In this document: piece by piece, positions 1-8,815 of the stretch
Position numbering within the stretch: position 1 is the first letter of the stretch
How the letters are laid out: each line of letters begins with the position of its first letter
Assembly: GCA_031255855.1 (NCBI GenBank)
Contig: JAIRRS010000101.1
Span: 124,001 to 188,000, forward strand
Length of the DNA: 64,000 bases
Origin: Tannerellaceae bacterium
GTDB lineage: Bacteria > Bacteroidota > Bacteroidia > Bacteroidales > Tannerellaceae
Direction of reading: 5' to 3'
Translations under genes and position numbers: made by a program
The notes under the pieces: model-generated
What the model was told of the DNA's origin: nothing
The model's database searches: none
Seen by the model: only the letters and a program-made list of their open reading frames with translations

Positions 1-1659
1 GGCAGCAGCCCGCCGGGCATCTTTAATATTGTCAACGGCCTCGCTTTTAATTGTTTTTACGTTTATTTCATCCAGCTTACGTACAAAAAGCTCCCGATCT
101 TCCGTATCCATAATAGCCTGTACGGGAGTTCCTAATACTTGTACGTTATATTTTTCCAACACACCGCTCCGGTACAACTCTACGCCGCAATTAAGGGCTG
201 TTTGCCCGCCAAATGCCAAAAGGATTCCTTCAGGACGCTCTTTTTCTATTACCTTTTCTACAAAAAAAGGAGTAACAGGAAGGAAATAAACCGTATCCGC
301 AACGCCTTCCGAGGTCTGAACCGTAGCGATATTGGGATTGATTAATACGGTTTCAATCCCCTCTTCTTTTATCGCTTTTAGAGCCTGCGAACCGGAATAA
401 TCAAACTCCCCGGCTTCGCCAATCTTTAACGCTCCGGAACCAAGGATAAGGACTTTAGCCTTCGAACCATTCTCCGGCTTCCTAAGGGGGAGGCTGGGAG
501 CAACCACTGTATTATCCCCTCCCTTAGGGGATTGAGGGGTCATTGATTCTACAAACATATCGAATATAAAATCCGTATCCGTGGGGCCGCTACTGGCTTC
601 GGGATGGAATTGGGAGGAGAAGAAAGGTTTGGTCTTGTGCCTGATACCTTCATTCGTCCCATCATTCATATTAACAAACAAAGGTTCCCAATCTGTTCCC
701 AACGTATCATTATCCACGGCATATCCGTGATTCTGTGAAGTGATGAAACATTTATCCGTACCAACCATACGGACGGGTTGGTTATGGCTCCGGTGACCGT
801 ATTTTAGCTTGTAGATAGAAGCTCCTCCCGCTTTAGCCAACAATTGGTTTCCCATACAAATACCACATATCGGTTTATCGCCCGACAATGCTTTGCGTAT
901 ATTCCGTACGGTTTCTTCGCAGGTATCCGGGTCGCCGGGGCCATTGCTTATGAACAAGCCATCGTATTCCAACTGATTAAAATCATAATTCCAGGGGACA
1001 AGCGTCACTTCTACGTTTCGTTTTAACAGACAGCGAATGATATTATGCTTTACTCCACAATCAACAAGAACAACTCTCTTTTTACCCTCTCCTTTGCCAA
1101 AAACCTTTATCTCTTTAGTAGATACGCGATCTACATAATTAATATCTTCATAATTGACTGTGGATAGCAAATGGTGAGCCGTTTTTTTCATTTCTTCCTT
1201 ACCAACCGCGGATTGTCCATCGCCAATTACAATGACTCCTTTCATAACGCCCCTTTCGCGGAGAAGTTTTGTCAGGGCGCGGGTATCGATTCCATAAATA
1301 CCGGGAATCTGTTCGTTCTTCAACCAATCGCCTAGACTTTCCACCGCGTTCCAATGGCTGTATTCGCGGCTGTAATCGCTTATGATAATGGCATCCGCGT
1401 GTATCCGGTCGCTTTCCATATGGCACGAAAGAAAACCGGGTTCGCAGGTGCAGGCGGGAACGCCGTAGTTGCCTACCAACGGATAGGTAAGCGTCATCAG
1501 TTGTCCGGCATAAGAAGGGTCGGTCAAACTTTCAGGATAGCCGGTCATAGCCGTATTGAACACTACCTCGCCGGCAACGGATTTCTCGTATCCAAAAGAA
1601 AAACCGTTGAAAATGCTTCCATCGTCTAAAATTAAAGTCGCTGTTCTGTCTGTTTGCAT
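1..1659 (-). CDS. carAB: CarA-CarB fusion, carbamoyl-phosphate synthase (glutamine-hydrolysing), 3' end outside window
   Basis: Makes carbamoyl phosphate for pyrimidine and arginine synthesis from glutamine, bicarbonate and ATP. Translation from the ATG at 1659 (MQTDRTATL) gives a complete CarA: N-terminal small-subunit domain, then a class I amidotransferase with the nucleophile in GICMGNQ (about 843-863) and its His/Glu in FHPEAS. Instead of stopping, the frame continues through a Pro/Gly-rich linker of about 27 residues (roughly 465-543) into the CarB start ([19 protein letters not shown], about 395-456) and runs off the left edge after about 155 CarB residues ([10 protein letters not shown]). 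I checked the codon phase by hand from 1659 to 1 and found no stop. CarA and CarB are usually separate in bacteria. An internal ATG at 541-543 could also start a free CarB. The 23-bp gap to the upstream purF-like gene suggests co-transcription. Loss of one base in assembly could mimic the fusion. Confidence 0.88.
   Translation of the reverse strand, partial: MQTDRTATLILDDGSIFNGFSFGYEKSVAGEVVFNTAMTGYPESLTDPSYAGQLMTLTYPLVGNYGVPACTCEPGFLSCHMESDRIHADAIIISDYSREYSHWNAVESLGDWLKNEQIPGIYGIDTRALTKLLRERGVMKGVIVIGDGQSAVGKEEMKKTAHHLLSTVNYEDINYVDRVSTKEIKVFGKGEGKKRVVLVDCGVKHNIIRCLLKRNVEVTLVPWNYDFNQLEYDGLFISNGPGDPDTCEETVRNIRKALSGDKPICGICMGNQLLAKAGGASIYKLKYGHRSHNQPVRMVGTDKCFITSQNHGYAVDNDTLGTDWEPLFVNMNDGTNEGIRHKTKPFFSSQFHPEASSGPTDTDFIFDMFVESMTPQSPKGGDNTVVAPSLPLRKPENGSKAKVLILGSGALKIGEAGEFDYSGSQALKAIKEEGIETVLINPNIATVQTSEGVADTVYFLPVTPFFVEKVIEKERPEGILLAFGGQTALNCGVELYRSGVLEKYNVQVLGTPVQAIMDTEDRELFVRKLDEINVKTIKSEAVDNIKDARRAAA
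481..528. repeat. Palindromic repeat inside the carA-carB linker
   Basis: CCTAAGGGGGAGG at 481-493 faces CCCCTCCCTTAGG at 516-528 (11 of 13 positions pair). The flanks (GGCTGGGAG, ATTGAGGGGTC) resemble short dispersed palindromes of Bacteroidetes genomes; that resemblance is from memory. The element is translated as the linker joining CarA to CarB. Confidence 0.6.
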
Positions 1660-1682
1660 ATTTAATTTTGCTTTTTAAAGTC

Positions 1683-3587
1683 TTAAATCGGAAGTTGTAT
1701 ATTCTTATTCATATACTCTTCTTCCATAAAGTTGATAAATGCATGATTTACCATACGTACTCCGCCTGGTGTGGGGTAATCGCCTGAGAAATACCAGTCT
1801 CCCGGATGGTTCGGACACGAAGAGCGCAATCCTTCAAGGGTTTGGTAAACAATCTCCACCTTTGCCTTTGTCTCTTCGGGAGTAAGCAACTCAACCATTT
1901 TAGCCGATATTTCTTCATCGCTGAAAGGGGTATATATTTCTTTCACATAATTGACGAGTGTATCATCCGGTTGCGATTGCTGGTTTTTGGCTTTCTTATA
2001 GACATCATGAATCATCGAAACCTGCCCTCTTTCTTCAAGCAACGCAATGGCCGCTTTGAAAGCGATGAACTCATTCATCCTCGACATGTCTATACCGTAG
2101 TAGTCGGGGTATCTCACCTGTGGCGAAGAAGAAACAATAATGATTTTTTTAGGCCCCAGACGATCCAGGATGCTAATAATACTCTGCTTAAGCGTCGTGC
2201 CGCGCACGATGCTGTCGTCTATAACCACCAGGTTGTCTACTCCCGGCGTCAGGCTTCCGTACGTAATATCATATACGTGGGCGGCAAGGTCGTTCCGGCT
2301 GTTTCCTTCGGCGATAAATGTACGGAGTTTGATATCCTTGATAGCGACCTTTTCTGTACGGACGCGCATAGACAATATACTTTCCAACTCTTCTTCGCTC
2401 ATCCACGAATTACGTCCGGCTATCCATTCTTTCTTTTTCGTGTTCAGATATTCGTCCAACCCTTCCTGCAAACCGAAATAAGCGACCTCCGCCGTATTGG
2501 GGATAAATGAAAAAACCGTATGATTCGTATCATAATCAACGGCTTTCAGGATAGGATGAACCAGGTTACGACCCAGCAGTTTACGTTCCTTATAAATATC
2601 CACGTCGCTACCCCGCGAAAAATAAATCCGCTCGAATGAACAGGCGCTCAGCTTCTTCGGTTCAACGATACGCGAAGTCCTCACTTCTCCCTGCTTGCTT
2701 ACAATGATAGCTTCGCCCCTTTCCAGTTCTTTTATCTGGCCGGCAGTTACATTCATGGCCGTTTGTATCACGGGGCGTTCGGATGCAACTACCACAATCT
2801 CGTCGTCGGTATAATAAAAAGCCGGACGAATCCCCCAGGGGTCGCGTACGCTGAACGATTCCCCGCTACCGGTCAGTCCGCAAATCACGAACCCACCATC
2901 CCAAAGCGGAACGCACCTTTTCAGTACATTCGACATATCTACCTGCTCTTCAATAGCATGTGTTATGTCCATGCCTGTTAATCCGTTCTTTTCACATTGC
3001 CTGAAAATACGCTCAACTTCCCTGTCGAGGCGATGCCCCATTTGCTCCAACATAATATAGGTATCGGCATATTGACGGGGATGCTGCCCTATTGAAGTTA
3101 TTTCGTTGAATACTTCATGCACATTCGTGAGGTTGAAATTTCCACAAAGAGCCAGGTTCTTTGCCCGCCAGTTATTCCGGCGAAGAAACGGGTGGATAAA
3201 AGAAATACCGGACTTGCCGGTAGTACTGTAACGCAAATGACCCATATAAAGTTCGCCTGCGAATGGTAATTGTGTCTTGGCGAAAAAAGGGTCGATCAAT
3301 TTTTCTTTGGGAATGTCTCTGTAATGTTGGTGGACGGAAGCGAAAATTTCAGTTATGGCGCCGGTTCCGATAGCTCGCTCTCTAAACATATACTCTTCGC
3401 CGGCATTGGCTTCTAATTTCACGCATGCCAAACCGGCGCCTTCTTGTCCCCGGTTATGCTGCTTTTCCATTAACAGATAGAGTTTATTTAAACCGTACAT
3501 CCAACTACCATACTTTTGATGATAATATTCTAAGGGTTTCAGTAATCGGACCATGGCAACTCCGCACTCATGCTTTAGTTCTTCCAT
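1683..3587 (-). CDS. purF: Amidophosphoribosyltransferase-type protein (PurF family)
   Basis: Predicted to transfer glutamine amide nitrogen to PRPP, the first step of purine synthesis. The 634-residue protein begins MEELKHECGVAM, with Cys8 as the likely class II (Ntn) amidotransferase nucleophile. NRGQEGAGL and the GHLRYSTTG segment follow, and near residue 460 there is the phosphoribosyltransferase PRPP loop VVIDDSIVRGTT. It is over 100 residues longer than E. coli PurF (about 505); the extra length lies mostly at the C-terminus. A long PurF-like gene next to carA-carB is, from memory, a familiar Bacteroides arrangement, and a shorter PurF may exist elsewhere, so the exact role is inferred. 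Start is ATG 3587, with a -7 box TATCTTTG on the minus strand at 3616-3623. Confidence 0.85.
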   Translation of the reverse strand: MEELKHECGVAMVRLLKPLEYYHQKYGSWMYGLNKLYLLMEKQHNRGQEGAGLACVKLEANAGEEYMFRERAIGTGAITEIFASVHQHYRDIPKEKLIDPFFAKTQLPFAGELYMGHLRYSTTGKSGISFIHPFLRRNNWRAKNLALCGNFNLTNVHEVFNEITSIGQHPRQYADTYIMLEQMGHRLDREVERIFRQCEKNGLTGMDITHAIEEQVDMSNVLKRCVPLWDGGFVICGLTGSGESFSVRDPWGIRPAFYYTDDEIVVVASERPVIQTAMNVTAGQIKELERGEAIIVSKQGEVRTSRIVEPKKLSACSFERIYFSRGSDVDIYKERKLLGRNLVHPILKAVDYDTNHTVFSFIPNTAEVAYFGLQEGLDEYLNTKKKEWIAGRNSWMSEEELESILSMRVRTEKVAIKDIKLRTFIAEGNSRNDLAAHVYDITYGSLTPGVDNLVVIDDSIVRGTTLKQSIISILDRLGPKKIIIVSSSPQVRYPDYYGIDMSRMNEFIAFKAAIALLEERGQVSMIHDVYKKAKNQQSQPDDTLVNYVKEIYTPFSDEEISAKMVELLTPEETKAKVEIVYQTLEGLRSSCPNHPGDWYFSGDYPTPGGVRMVNHAFINFMEEEYMNKNIQLPI

Positions 3588-3615
3588 CTGATACTATGTG
3601 TATTTATAAATCGTG

Positions 3616-3623
3616 CAAAGATA
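3616..3623 (-). promoter_or_regulatory. -7 box of the purF-carAB promoter
   Basis: Minus strand reads TATCTTTG, matching Bacteroidetes TAnnTTTG, about 29 bases before the purF start. No clear -33 TTTG lies at 19-21 bp. The 22-bp repeat array starts about 45 bp further upstream. Confidence 0.6.
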
Positions 3624-3666
3624 CATATTATTTATGTTATAGAACACACCAGAGCAAACAAATGTT

Positions 3667-3764
3667 CATCCAAATCATAAACGAAATTCATTGGGATGAT
3701 TTTAGAGAATCATTGGGATGATGCAAGGAAATCATCCCAATGAAATTGGAAGAACATCCAGATG
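3667..3764. repeat. Five-copy array of a near-palindromic 10-mer, exact 22-bp period
   Basis: Cores CATCCAAATC, CATTGGGATG, CATTGGGATG, CATCCCAATG and CATCCAGATG start at 3667, 3689, 3711, 3733 and 3755, so their centres are exactly 22 bp apart. Copies 2-5 have arms CAT and ATG (CATYNNRATG); copy 1 is degenerate on its right side. Flanks often extend to TTCAT...ATGAT. The array lies between the divergent purF and rfbA promoters. The same period and core recur at 57814-57889. This looks like iterated protein binding sites on one helix face (two turns), but the function is unknown. Confidence 0.85.
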
Positions 3765-3842
3765 AATTTTTCCAGACACCCCAGGTTTGTGAAATTTATA
3801 AAAAAATCATTGAAAGGGATGCTAAATAATAAATGTTTTGGT

Positions 3843-3872
3843 TTTGCAGAATGGATATTTTGTCTACTTTTG
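3843..3872 (+). promoter_or_regulatory. rfbA promoter
   Basis: -33 TTTG at 3843-3846 and -7 TACTTTTG at 3865-3872 with an 18-bp gap, close to the Bacteroidetes consensus; the rfbA ATG is 28 bases downstream. The rest of the 3588-3900 interval holds the 22-bp array and the purF promoter. Confidence 0.65.
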
Positions 3873-3900
3873 CCCATTAACAGAATTACACTAAAATAAT

Positions 3901-4779
3901 ATGAAAGGAATTGTGTTGGCAGGAGGTTCAGGGACGCGTTTATTCCCGATAACCAAAGGTATTTCGAAGCAACTGCTTCCGATATACGACAAACCCATGG
4001 TATATTATCCGGTGTCTGTATTGATGCTTGCCGGTATCAGGGAAATACTGATCATATCCACTCCACAAGACTTGCCGGGCTTCCGCAGGCTCTTAGGCGA
4101 CGGCTCCGATTACGGTGTGAAATTGGAATATGCCGAACAGCCTTCCCCCGACGGTTTGGCACAGGCGTTTATTATCGGCGCGGATTTTATCGGCAACGAT
4201 TCCGCTTGCCTCGTATTAGGGGATAATATCTTTTACGGACAGAGTTTCACCAGATTGCTTAAAGAAGCCGTCAGAACGGTTGAAGAAGACAAAAAGGCCA
4301 CTGTTTTCGGTTATTATGTAACCGACCCGGAACGTTACGGAGTAGCGGAATTTGACAAGGAAGGGAATGTACTCAGCATAGAAGAAAAACCAAGCAATCC
4401 CAAATCAAACTATGCGGTGGTGGGCTTGTATTTTTATCCGAACAAGGTAGTCGGCATTGCCGAACATATCAAACCATCGGCCAGGGGTGAACTGGAAATA
4501 ACCACCGTCAATCAGGAATTCCTGAAAGACAACGAATTGAAAGTGCAACTTTTAGGGAGAGGATTTGCCTGGCTTGACACCGGGACGCACGATTCGCTTT
4601 CGGAAGCGTCGACCTTTGTAGAGGTGATTGAAAAACGTCAAGGGCTTAAAATAGCCTGCTTGGAAGAAATCGCCTACCGGAACGGCTGGATAGACAACAA
4701 AAAACTGGCCGAATTAATCATTCCTATGAAAAAAAACCAATACGGTCAGTATTTAGAAAAGATTTTGAATAAAGATTAA
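3901..4779 (+). CDS. rfbA: Glucose-1-phosphate thymidylyltransferase (RmlA)
   Basis: Joins dTTP and glucose-1-phosphate to dTDP-glucose, the first step towards dTDP-rhamnose for surface polysaccharide. The 292 residues match the usual RmlA length. The nucleotidyltransferase signature [11 protein letters not shown] sits at residues 8-18, followed by [11 protein letters not shown], the metal/nucleotide motif LGDNIFYG near residue 107, and the sugar-site segment [12 protein letters not shown] near residue 222. Start is ATG 3901, 28 bases after the -7 box. rfbB, rfbC and rfbD are not adjacent, so the pathway must be completed elsewhere. Its neighbours on the right are also envelope genes (porin, sugar transferase). 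Confidence 0.95.
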   Translation: MKGIVLAGGSGTRLFPITKGISKQLLPIYDKPMVYYPVSVLMLAGIREILIISTPQDLPGFRRLLGDGSDYGVKLEYAEQPSPDGLAQAFIIGADFIGNDSACLVLGDNIFYGQSFTRLLKEAVRTVEEDKKATVFGYYVTDPERYGVAEFDKEGNVLSIEEKPSNPKSNYAVVGLYFYPNKVVGIAEHIKPSARGELEITTVNQEFLKDNELKVQLLGRGFAWLDTGTHDSLSEASTFVEVIEKRQGLKIACLEEIAYRNGWIDNKKLAELIIPMKKNQYGQYLEKILNKD

Positions 4780-4975
4780 AAACATATACAGAACAGCAAA
4801 AGGAAAGCTTTTTTTAAAATGAAATTTATCACGCTATATTTAATGACTAATTTTATGCAGATTCAGCCCACCGTTTTTTCCTGATCAAGTAATACCTTTG
4901 ATTTATAATTATTTATAATCTGAAAAATATTTTTTTAAATTATTTTACATCGGACAAAACATTTTAAAGAAATTA

Positions 4976-5007
4976 CTTGTTATAATGGAAAAAAAGAGTT
5001 AAATTTG
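4976..5007 (+). promoter_or_regulatory. Promoter of the OmpA-family porin gene
   Basis: -7 box TAAATTTG at 5000-5007 with CTTG at 4976-4979 (one mismatch to TTTG), gap 20 bp. The rest of 4780-4975 is AT-rich and I see no gene or clear terminator in it. Confidence 0.6.
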
Positions 5008-5063
5008 CCTCAAGTTTAGCCGTTCATAAAAGATTAATTTGGTAAAATGATTGTTTAATTAAA

Positions 5064-6230
5064 ATGTTGATGAATATGAAAACAAAATTTTTGACTTTAG
5101 TGTTGTTGTCATGCTTTGTTATTTCTGTTTCAGCTCAGGAATATCAGCCGCAAGTCGGTTTTAGTACTGAGAAAGGATCAAAAACGAATTTCAAAAAGAA
5201 CAAAGGCAGTGACAACTGGTTTATTTCTTTGGCAGGCGCCGGTACTATGTTTTTTGGTGATGATAACAATGATGCGGAATTTATGAATCGCTTGACTGTT
5301 GCTCCTCAATTATCATTTGGTAAATGGTTCAATCCATACTTTGCAATGCGCATTCAAGGAACAGGCGGTGCATTGCATGCATTTGAAAACAGAGGAGGAG
5401 CAAGTTTGTTTATGCAACATAATTTTTTCGCAGGTGGTCATTTGGACTTCATGCTGGATTTAACAAACTATTGGGCTCCTTACCGCGAATCTAAAGTATT
5501 CCGTTTCATTCCCTGGATTGGTATGGGTTACTCACAGCGTTGGAGTGAAAGTGAGCAAAACATTCCAAGAACTGAATCGCCTACTTTAAATACCGGTATC
5601 CTGACAGCTTTCCGCTTAGGAAAACGTATTGATTTGAACATCGAAGTTCAAGGTATATTATTGAACGAAGATTACAACCGCGTTTACAAGAGAAAACTTT
5701 CCGACGGTATCGTTCAGGCATCCGCGGGTTTGACATTCAAACTGGGTAAAACGGACTTTGAAGTTATCGAACCGATGGATTATGCCTTGTTAAACGATTT
5801 GAACAGCCAAATCAACACGTTGCGTGCGGAAAACGACCAACTAAGCAAACGCCCGAAATCTTGTCCGGATTGCCCGGAAGTTGTTCCTACCCAAATCGTA
5901 AACAACTATGCTGAAAACGTTGTATATTTCCGTATCAACAGCGCTCAAATTGATAGAAACCAAGAAATCAATGTATTCAACACTGCTGAATTCGTGAAAG
6001 AAAACAACATACCAGTTAAGGTTGTAGGTTATGCCGACAAGAACACCGGTAGTTCTTCTTACAACATGGGCTTGTCTGAAAAACGCGCAAAAGCAGTTGC
6101 TAAACAACTTATCGAAAAGTATGGTATCAACTCTAACCAAATCACTATCGAGTGGAGAGGTTCAGACGAACAACCCTATAAAGAAAACAACTGGAACCGC
6201 GTAGTTATTATGACTGCTGAAAAAAAGTAA
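5064..6230 (+). CDS. OmpA-family major outer membrane protein (Omp40/41 type)
   Basis: Outer membrane beta-barrel protein with a peptidoglycan-binding C-terminus. A signal peptide (MKTKFLTLVLL...SVSAQ) is followed by a barrel domain of about 200 residues (WFISLAGAGTMFFGDDNND, IPWIGMGYSQRW), then a linker with a Cys pair (SCPDCPEV) and an OmpA_C domain from about residue 285 (VVYFRINSAQID ... LSEKRAKAVAKQL ... NRVVIM). The layout and several segments (EPMDYALLNDLN, SKRPKSCPDCPEV) recall the P. gingivalis Omp40/41 porins, known there to be abundant. ATG codons occur at 5064, 5070 and 5076; the last gives the neatest signal peptide (MKTKFL). Own promoter and a strong terminator suggest a monocistronic unit. 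Related C-terminus: the partial protein at the right edge. Confidence 0.93.
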   Translation: MLMNMKTKFLTLVLLSCFVISVSAQEYQPQVGFSTEKGSKTNFKKNKGSDNWFISLAGAGTMFFGDDNNDAEFMNRLTVAPQLSFGKWFNPYFAMRIQGTGGALHAFENRGGASLFMQHNFFAGGHLDFMLDLTNYWAPYRESKVFRFIPWIGMGYSQRWSESEQNIPRTESPTLNTGILTAFRLGKRIDLNIEVQGILLNEDYNRVYKRKLSDGIVQASAGLTFKLGKTDFEVIEPMDYALLNDLNSQINTLRAENDQLSKRPKSCPDCPEVVPTQIVNNYAENVVYFRINSAQIDRNQEINVFNTAEFVKENNIPVKVVGYADKNTGSSSYNMGLSEKRAKAVAKQLIEKYGINSNQITIEWRGSDEQPYKENNWNRVVIMTAEKK

Positions 6231-6254
6231 ATAAGAAATAAATGCGAAATTAAA

Positions 6255-6286
6255 AAGACTGCAATTCTCTTGCAGTCTTTTTTTTT
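6255..6286 (+). terminator. Intrinsic terminator after the OmpA-family gene
   Basis: Perfect 10-bp stem AAGACTGCAA / TTGCAGTCTT (6255-6264 and 6270-6279), 5-base loop, followed by a T tract. Confidence 0.92.
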
Positions 6287-6300
6287 GCTCAAATTATTCT

Positions 6301-6308
6301 TACTTTTG
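6301..6308 (+). promoter_or_regulatory. -7 box of the sugar transferase gene
   Basis: TACTTTTG, 20 bases before the ATG at 6328. No TTTG at the usual -33 distance. Confidence 0.5.
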
Positions 6309-6327
6309 TAGGGCTTTATCCGTAAAT

Positions 6328-7728
6328 ATGGAATTTAACAATAAAAAACGCGGAAGTTTAATCCAATGGATGATAGGTGTAGGAGATTTAATGATGTTAA
6401 ATCTTTTATTCTTTTTTATATACTATAAATTAGGTAGTTATTATGCCAATGCCATTACAGGAAGTTTACGTGAAATTGTTTTGCTTCTGAATTTCTGTTA
6501 TTTCTTTGCCCTGTATTTTGTACCTATCCAATTGCATCTGTCTGTTGTTTTTATTGATAAGATTGTACAACGGGCCATTTTCCTGATCACATTCTTCATA
6601 TTCCTTTTTGCAACCTGCCTTGTTTTCCTGAACGTAGGAGATACGTTGGCTACCTTCCTCATCGTTTATTATGTCAGTTTATTGATCGTTTTTTCTTTAT
6701 GGCGCGTAATGGTGCGCGTCATCCTGAAGATATACCGAAGGAAAGGTTATAATTTCAAGCGCATAATTATCATAGGTGCAGGAAAAAACGGGATGGAGCT
6801 ATACCGTCTGATGAAGGATGAACTGGCCTACGGCTTTATCATCATGGGATTCTTCGACGACAATGTCGCGCTAAAAGAGGTGCTTCCCAACTATTTAGGC
6901 AATACGGAAGATGTTTACGATTATGTGTCGAATAATGACATAGACGAAATATATTGTACACTTCCGGGAACACAGGATGAAAAAATGCTTAAGTTGCTGA
7001 ACTTTTCGGAAAAAAACATGATACGTTTTTACATCGTACCCGAGTTTTACCGGAATGTAAAGAAGAGCCTTGTCATGGAAATGATGGAGTCTATTCCGTT
7101 GCTTTCAGTGAGGAAAGAGCCTCTCCAATCTGCCTATAATCGCGTCATAAAGAGAGGATTCGATATTCTGTTTTCAACAATGATATTGATTACTGTTTTC
7201 CCTTTCCTCTATATTATATTGGGAGCATTGATAAAGATGACTTCGCGAGGGCCTATCCTTTTCAGACAAAAAAGAACCGGATTGTACGGACGTGATTTCT
7301 ACTGTTATAAGTTTCGGACAATGAAAGTAAATCCCGATGCCGATATCTTGCAGGCCGCCAAAGACGACCCGCGGAAAACACGCTTGGGTGATTTCCTCAG
7401 GAAAACAAACCTCGACGAATTCCCCCAATTTATTAATGTATTAAAAGGGGATATGTCGGTAGTAGGCCCCCGTCCGCATATGCTCAGACATACGGAAGAA
7501 TATTCGGCCCTTATAGATAAATACATGGTTCGCCATCTTGTGAAGCCGGGTGTTACCGGTTGGGCGCAAGTTACTGGTTACAGAGGGGAAACGAAAACCC
7601 TGGAACAAATGGAAGGACGTGTCAAACGTGATGTTTGGTATATTGAGAACTGGTCTTTCGTACTCGACTTTAAAATCATTGTCGTTACCATATTCAATAT
7701 GTTCAAAGGTGAACGAAACGCCTATTAA
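6328..7728 (+). CDS. Undecaprenyl-phosphate sugar-1-phosphate transferase (WcaJ/PglC superfamily)
   Basis: Inner-membrane enzyme predicted to start an O-antigen or capsule repeat by moving a sugar-1-phosphate onto undecaprenyl phosphate. The 466 residues show hydrophobic segments over about 15-130, a Rossmann-like stretch RIIIIGAGKNGMEL near residue 148, another membrane segment near 280-300, and the C-terminal bacterial sugar transferase domain with FRQKRTG, DEFPQFINVLKGDMS, VVGPRPHM and WAQVTGYRG. This is the classic polyisoprenyl-glycosylphosphotransferase architecture. Sugar specificity cannot be read. It sits alone, with no glycosyltransferase or Wzx/Wzy neighbours, suggesting a housekeeping initiator rather than a capsule-locus gene. 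Confidence 0.93.
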   Translation: MEFNNKKRGSLIQWMIGVGDLMMLNLLFFFIYYKLGSYYANAITGSLREIVLLLNFCYFFALYFVPIQLHLSVVFIDKIVQRAIFLITFFIFLFATCLVFLNVGDTLATFLIVYYVSLLIVFSLWRVMVRVILKIYRRKGYNFKRIIIIGAGKNGMELYRLMKDELAYGFIIMGFFDDNVALKEVLPNYLGNTEDVYDYVSNNDIDEIYCTLPGTQDEKMLKLLNFSEKNMIRFYIVPEFYRNVKKSLVMEMMESIPLLSVRKEPLQSAYNRVIKRGFDILFSTMILITVFPFLYIILGALIKMTSRGPILFRQKRTGLYGRDFYCYKFRTMKVNPDADILQAAKDDPRKTRLGDFLRKTNLDEFPQFINVLKGDMSVVGPRPHMLRHTEEYSALIDKYMVRHLVKPGVTGWAQVTGYRGETKTLEQMEGRVKRDVWYIENWSFVLDFKIIVVTIFNMFKGERNAY

Positions 7729-7784
7729 CCGCAAGCAATTGCACACTTTTCCCGTTTTTGTGTAAATACTATCTGTTTTTATAT

Positions 7785-7792
7785 TATCTTTG
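7785..7792 (+). promoter_or_regulatory. -7 box of ruvX-def, decides the ruvX start
   Basis: TATCTTTG ends 7 bases before the ATG at 7800, so the transcript should begin at or next to the start codon. This excludes the upstream in-frame ATG at 7758, which lies before the promoter box. Confidence 0.65.
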
Positions 7793-7799
7793 TGTCTTA

Positions 7800-8216
7800 A
7801 TGGGGAGGATTATGGCCATAGATTATGGGCGCAAACGTTCTGGCCTCGCGGTAACAGATTTGTTGCAATTGATAGCTAACGGGCTAACAACAGTTCCCAG
7901 TGGAGAATTAGTCCGTTACCTGTCGGATTATATTTCACGCGAACCGGTAGATTTATTCGTTGTCGGGTTTCCCAAACAAATGAATAATGAAGCCTCGGAA
8001 AACATGAAATATGTTGAAGCTTTCGTGACCCATCTCAAACGCGCCATTCCGGGTATTCCGGTAGAATATTACGACGAACGATTCACCTCCTTACTTGCCC
8101 AAAAAGCATTGATTGCCGGAGGCGCCAAAAAGAAACAACGACAGGATAAAGGATTGGTGGATGAAATAAGCGCTGTTATAATCCTCCAATCATACTTGGA
8201 AAGTAAAAGAATATAA
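7800..8216 (+). CDS. ruvX: Putative pre-16S rRNA nuclease / Holliday junction resolvase-like protein (YqgF)
   Basis: YqgF-family nuclease with an RNase H-like fold; E. coli YqgF matures the 16S rRNA 5' end. From ATG 7800 the protein is 138 residues, the normal length. It opens [20 protein letters not shown] with the first catalytic Asp in AIDYG, has [10 protein letters not shown] for the conserved VGxP segment, YDERFTS for the second acidic motif, and ends with the third ([16 protein letters not shown]). The stop overlaps the def ATG by one base (TAATG), so the two genes are probably translationally coupled. The promoter is unusually close to the start (see 7785-7792). Confidence 0.93.
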   Translation: MGRIMAIDYGRKRSGLAVTDLLQLIANGLTTVPSGELVRYLSDYISREPVDLFVVGFPKQMNNEASENMKYVEAFVTHLKRAIPGIPVEYYDERFTSLLAQKALIAGGAKKKQRQDKGLVDEISAVIILQSYLESKRI

Positions 8217-8788
8217 TGAAAAATAATTCTATGATATTACCAATATATTTATACGGACAGCAGGTCTTAAGGAAAGAGACAGAAGATGTTTCCCGGGATT
8301 ATCCTGAGCTGAAACAACTGGTTGCCAACATGTTCAAAACGATGTACCATGCCGATGGCGTTGGCCTGGCAGCTCCACAAGTAGGATTGTCGCTCAGGAT
8401 ATTTGTTGTAGACGGAAGTGTGATGGGTGATGATTTCCCAGAGTGTAAAGGATTCAGACGCGCCATGATAAATCCCGACATCATCGAATGCAGCGAGGAA
8501 AAAATTGCGTTGGAAGAAGGATGCCTCAGCATTCCCGGAATACACGAAAAGGTTTCGCGTCCAGCGAAAATCCGTATCAAGTATATGGATGAAAACTGGA
8601 ACGAACACGAAGAAGAAATAGATGGTTTTGCCGCCCGTATCGTACAGCACGAATACGAGCATTTGGAAGGACATGTGTTTATCGACAATATATCGCCCAT
8701 CCGTAAACAACTGAATAAAGGAAAACTAAATAATATCATAAAAGGGACGGCAAACTGCTCTTATAGAACAAAAGCTGTAGGAAAATGA
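8216..8788 (+). CDS. def: Peptide deformylase
   Basis: Metalloenzyme that removes the N-formyl group from new proteins. All three family motifs are present: GVGLAAPQ near residue 48, EEGCLSIPG near residue 100 and QHEYEHLEG near residue 144, giving the Cys-His-His metal site and catalytic Glu. 190 residues is within the usual range. Two starts are possible: ATG 8216 (overlapping the ruvX stop) or ATG 8231 (MILPIYLYG), which matches the usual N-terminus better. The ruvX-def order suits a small translation/RNA-maturation operon. Confidence 0.96.
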   Translation: MKNNSMILPIYLYGQQVLRKETEDVSRDYPELKQLVANMFKTMYHADGVGLAAPQVGLSLRIFVVDGSVMGDDFPECKGFRRAMINPDIIECSEEKIALEEGCLSIPGIHEKVSRPAKIRIKYMDENWNEHEEEIDGFAARIVQHEYEHLEGHVFIDNISPIRKQLNKGKLNNIIKGTANCSYRTKAVGK

Positions 8789-8815
8789 CACAACCTCAAA
8801 TATAAATCAATCATC

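Noticed and set aside
3667..3764. CRISPR-like array
   Set aside because: Repeats are only 10-14 bp, near-palindromic and degenerate, with 8-12 bp between them and no cas genes; the fixed 22-bp step is better explained by binding sites.
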